A stretch of 64,000 nt of DNA from assembly GCA_963942565.1 (NCBI GenBank), contig OZ012689.1:24946968-25010967 (forward strand), given 5' to 3'. The notes below the pieces were generated by a model. It worked only from the letters and a program-made list of their open reading frames with translations, was not told where the DNA came from and did no database searches. This document shows, piece after piece, positions 59,813 through 64,000 of this stretch; within the stretch, counting starts at the first letter, position 1; each line of letters starts with the position of its first letter. Source of the stretch: Maea johnstoni. Taxonomy: Eukaryota > Annelida > Polychaeta > Spionida > Magelonidae. The position numbers and the translations under genes are program-made.

Positions 59813-62800
59813 TGTGGCTGACTATAAAAAGCTAGTGTTGGTCTTGTTTTGAGTGTGGAATCTGAGTGATCCCTGATCAGGTTACTGAAAAGTCTGTTTG
59901 CATGGGTTTAACTCTCATTATTGGCCCACAGAGATTACTTATTCAGAACTCCTAAACTCATGATTTATATGAATGTAACTCTTGGTTGTTATTTCAGTGT
60001 TATGAGACAGGTTCATAGCATTAAGCAATAGCTCTCGAATGTATAATTCATTTTGAATGTTCTTTTGGGAGACACAGTTTGGCATAAATAATTGTCCTGT
60101 CATCTAGCTTTTTATGTAACGTAATATTTCAAAAAGAGAGATTAAAATTTAGTTATTCATAAGTGCCACTAATACTATATTGGAACAGCTTTAATGATTA
60201 TTTTCTTATACATGTAATTATTTTGTTTTGATCATGTAGTATGTTAAATGTCTTCATCTTTGATTATATTTTGATGTTCGGTCATGAAATTGTACTGTCA
60301 CTACAGTTTGATAAGATTATGATCATATTTAAGGATTTTCTAGGTATTGGTTGTTGGGAATTATTCATATTTTGCACTGGAAAGAATTGTTTTATTCCTG
60401 TATAAACTGACTTGAATTTCAAGCTTGGGGGGAAAGAGGACAGCTGGCAATATTTGAGAGCCAATATTAGTTCATGCTTCATGTTGATATATGGGTAAGA
60501 CCTATAATTATATCTCTTGATGATTCATAATTCACACATCAACCGATGCATGTAAATGCATATTGTTATAACTCAAAATCAGGTATTTGTTATTTGCAAA
60601 TTAAGTTTCATTCACGATTTTGTATCCCTTTACATTTCATAGGAGAGATCAGCATTTAGTATGGAACTCATTTTCTAAATCACCTAGGACTACACTTCAT
60701 GGTTGAACTTTAATCAATGAAGTGCACTTTACAAAGTATGATAAACCTTGTACTCCTAACATGCTGTTTAGTTCGCTCCTATCTGGTATACTTAAGAATA
60801 AACGATCTTACACTTAACATGCTATCGCAACATTCACAGTCTAAAAAAGCTGTGTTAACCAGTATCTGGTATGAATAATTGATATTTTAATTAATCTTTA
60901 TTGGCCTGATTAAGCGTGAGCTGTTAGGCAAGCCACGGGGCGCTGCGAGGGATGTGGGGCCTGGAAGGAAGGTGGTGGTGAATATTACATCAATTTGAGC
61001 ACCAGGGTGCTTTAGTCCTCCATGGCGGACAGAATGGGACTCATACCTGGTCCCCGGTAGGCTCACGGGACTCCTAGATCAAAGACAATAGGAACATGAA
61101 AGCAATTCTTGTATTGTGTTTTATTTTATCCTTATTTCCACACAATTTATGGAGTGAAAATACATTAATTGAGTCTTTATAACACTGGCCTGTACCTAAA
61201 ACATGGGAGGGATAGGGTACTACAGGGAATGATCGAGAGTGATCATACAGTAGATGTCTGAGACAAGAACTCTGCAGGGAGTAGAGAAAACCTGTCCACA
61301 TCTCAAGAGGCCTTCCTCAATTCATAATTCTGAAAAGATTGAAACCTGAAAGAATGCTAAAAGTAGAAAGTGTCCTCTTTGGGAGATATTAATATTTGGA
61401 TGTGTCCGGTATGTGAAAAATGAAAATTGACGCGTCTGAAATGCAACAGCATTGATGACTAGTACTTCTGTCCAAAATGCTTTTGAGAATCACTTTATGC
61501 ACCATCACTATTGATTACAACCCTTGTACATGAGTTGGATTACAATGTTCAATTTTTATATGCAATAAGTGTTTTAATGTATGCACTATATACCTGACCT
61601 TGACTATAGGTTACAGCATCTGAGCCCTGTTATTCCCTGGGAAATATTTCTCTGCTTTTTGTGGCAATTCGATCTGGGTCGTGTGTTTGATTATTTGCAC
61701 TGTACACACATTGTGGATATTAGTCATTATTATCTTATCAGCATTAGACAGCATCGAAGGTAAATACATTTAGAGATAAGTCAGCCTTCAACACTGAGTG
61801 CTCTGTTGAGAACTGGAATGAATGAGCATTCATACCATCCTGGTCAAAGCCGCTACTTGTTCATGCCCTCATGTGGCCCACATTCCCTCCACGGGATCTC
61901 TCTTAACGTTTTACATGAGGTCTTCACCTATTTATGCTCAAATCTCCCTTTAGAAAGCGTTTTGGTGATCTATGAGATATCTGAAAAATAACCTGTAAAT
62001 CGGTTGATATTTGACGGATATTTGATGAGTTGTTACTTTGGTTTGGATGAGCATTTCTTCATCAATTGTCAAAGAGGGTTTAGTTGCTAAGATATTATCA
62101 AATGGTGAAGTTCTTTTTGGGCATTGCATTTTTGAATAGCTTGACTGGATCCTTGGAGAAACAATTTAAGAGCGGGAGTCATTTCCAGCATAATGCCATA
62201 TCACTTCTGAATGAGAAGAATGGAGAAAATATTCTTTCACTCGAATGATGTCTCAAAAATAGGTAAGGTCTGGGTTGATGCTAGTCATGATTAATGGGTT
62301 ATTGGGATATTAGCATTGATGATTTGCTTAGTTTTCTCATCTGAAAGACAAAGAAAGTATTTGCATACCAAATTACTCATCCTCATTATGAAAGGTTAAT
62401 GATATTGAAAAGTTAAGTGAATGAATCATCTTTGTGCAACCTGCCAGGTTTTAAATGCTAGTTTTTCCTGGCCCAGAAAGATAATCATTAGTTTTTGATT
62501 AATCACCTGAGTCCTTGGTATGGTTTGATAATTCTAGATCAATGTGATACTGTGAGAGATTGTAGTAGGGGTGTTGTGCACAGTGGGTTATGCTGAATTG
62601 CAAAAAGACACGCATTAACCATTTAATTCTACAGTGCCCCAAAAAGGTCAGACTACAGTAAGATGCGAATACCATACGAAAAGGGTGAAAATGTTCGATG
62701 TATTAAGAACTTATGGGACTCAGACATTGTACTATAAAACGGTGTTCACTGCTCAGGTGTGTCCACGTTAGATTTCATTGTATTTGGGTGATATCTCTAA

Positions 62801-63600
62801 GAAAAGTATTTTTTGGAAAATCTTTGAAGGTGATTTGTTCTTTAAAAGTAATAATTGGTATTGGATACAGCAATCTTTCCACCTCTAATGTTCAAAAGCT
62901 CTTTAAAGAATAGTCAGTGGACAGATGTTAAATGTCCATATAGTCAAATAAACTTCAAATTTACTTGTTTCAAAATAGCAATGTTTTTAGCGGTGTCTTG
63001 AAGTTTTGCACACTATCAGTAGCCAACAATTCTCCCTGAACTATCTTGTGCATGATTCTTTATTCCTCTATCAATTTCAAACGTATCCTAGATACAATTG
63101 AAACTTCTCAAGGGAACTTTTGAAGATGAAAGGGTTTAACTGGGGCACCGTTTCTCAGCTGAAGGAGAGTGAAACGATTTTGACATCTCAATTATGACGC
63201 TGTGCCTGTGGGGTTTCTGATCAATTAAGTCACCAGCAATGTGCGCAGGCAGAAAAAATCCTTGTATGCAATTCAATACTGGGCTGCTCATGCATGCATT
63301 TTATACTGAGACTGATCCTCGGTGAATTTCATCTTGATATGTGGCTCACAGTAGTGTATTCAGGAAGTCAGGTTTGTATCCTATTTGGCAAGGCCGGCAT
63401 CTATTTGTGCATGGCAAGCATTTGTGATATTTTCCTGCAGGTATATGTTTCCTCACAGCTGTGATCAAACTGGATGAAGATGGGTTAGTAATACCATTAG
63501 ATGCTGGGCGGTACCATCAGAAGCAGGTAGACCACATGTCTACAGTGTTGAATGCCCATCGCCATGATAATCCTCACTGAGATGACTTCAGCCTGATGTA
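59813..63600. other. No supported gene; decayed MITE relic
   Basis: AT-rich sequence with short unsupported ORFs. 62990-63140 resembles the 3' half of TTAA MITE family 2 (CAACAATTCTCCCTGAACTA, ATCCTAGATACAATTG). Confidence 0.4.
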
Positions 63601-63813
63601 TTAGCCATTATGCTGCTGGTGGCTAACATGGCCATTACAAAATGATGCAAAAAACCTGAGAAATGTCTGAAACCCTCACACATGGGTGCTCATCTGAGAG
63701 TAATCAGTGAGAGCTTTGTAATGAATACCAACATGACAGGGTTTGGATGGTTTTCAAAAATATTTACTTCCTTGTGTTATGGACAGGAGTAGCCTCAGCA
63801 TTGCAAGGGTTAA
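63600..63813 (-). mobile_element. TTAA MITE, family 1, inverted copy
   Basis: CCATTATGCTGCTGGTGGC at the left and CCTCAGCATTGCAAGGGTTAA in two blocks at the right. The left target is eroded (TTAG). Confidence 0.8.
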
Positions 63814-64000
63814 TCCTCAAGGTAGTGCCAAGAGAGCTTCTTTATATAGTATGTATTTATATAACATATTAAAAGGTACTGTTCTGGCACCCCTGATGAC
63901 TGTGTTGTCATCTTTGGTACAATAATGGCATTATTTGTTGAGGTTAGAGCTATGCTAGGCGGTCGGGCTGGCGGGCAGTGGCAGTGCTCAGTCCGATCGG

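Overview
The window is AT-rich, repeat-laden nuclear DNA from an invertebrate animal. Evidence: GT-AG introns longer than 10 kb, tRNA-derived SINEs, many short inverted-repeat DNA transposon relics (MITEs), long (ATT)n, (AT)n and minisatellite arrays, and a 200-base run of N marking an assembly gap. I cannot fix the phylum. The one recognisable protein-coding gene is animal-type MOCOS.

MOCOS (molybdenum cofactor sulfurase) lies on the minus strand. Exon 1 is 50100-50208, with the start codon and an in-frame stop upstream. Exon 2 is 38853-39009 and exon 3 is 24270-25267. The splice phases join exactly into about 421 residues covering the N-terminal half of the PLP-dependent cysteine-desulfurase domain up to the active-site lysine motif. 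Exon 3 carries an extra segment of about 171 residues that is only about a dozen residues long in the vertebrate protein as I recall it. Partial copies of the 5' end of exon 2 sit in tandem upstream of it. The rest of the desulfurase domain and the MOSC domain are not seen; they should lie below 24270 or outside the window.

Left part (1-24269): repeats and relics. These include (ATT)n arrays at 0.8-1.4 kb and 21.0-21.5 kb, two families of TTAA-flanked piggyBac-like MITEs, a TA-flanked MITE inside a CAT-rich tract (5.35-5.80 kb), a tRNA-derived SINE at 12.0 kb, a 5.5 kb foldback-like element with long, internally repeated inverted arms (12.3-17.8 kb), an (AT)n tract, and a 24-bp minisatellite (19.1-19.9 kb).

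Middle part (25-50 kb, MOCOS introns): more TTAA MITEs, one with an intact empty-site copy beside it; Harbinger-like, hAT-like, pogo-like and other TA-flanked MITEs; two arrays rich in CCAAT motifs; a 78-bp minisatellite open in one frame; and a 103-bp identical direct repeat.

Right part (50-64 kb): sequence upstream of MOCOS. A divergent promoter region is possible near 50.2-50.6 kb, but I recognise no second gene. It holds a Harbinger-like MITE, TTAA MITEs, a second copy of the repeat found at the left edge, and a minisatellite containing a 26-bp perfect palindrome.

I found no LTR retroelement, Polinton or other virus-like fossil that I can support. Long ORFs over simple repeats are composition artefacts and are not annotated as genes.
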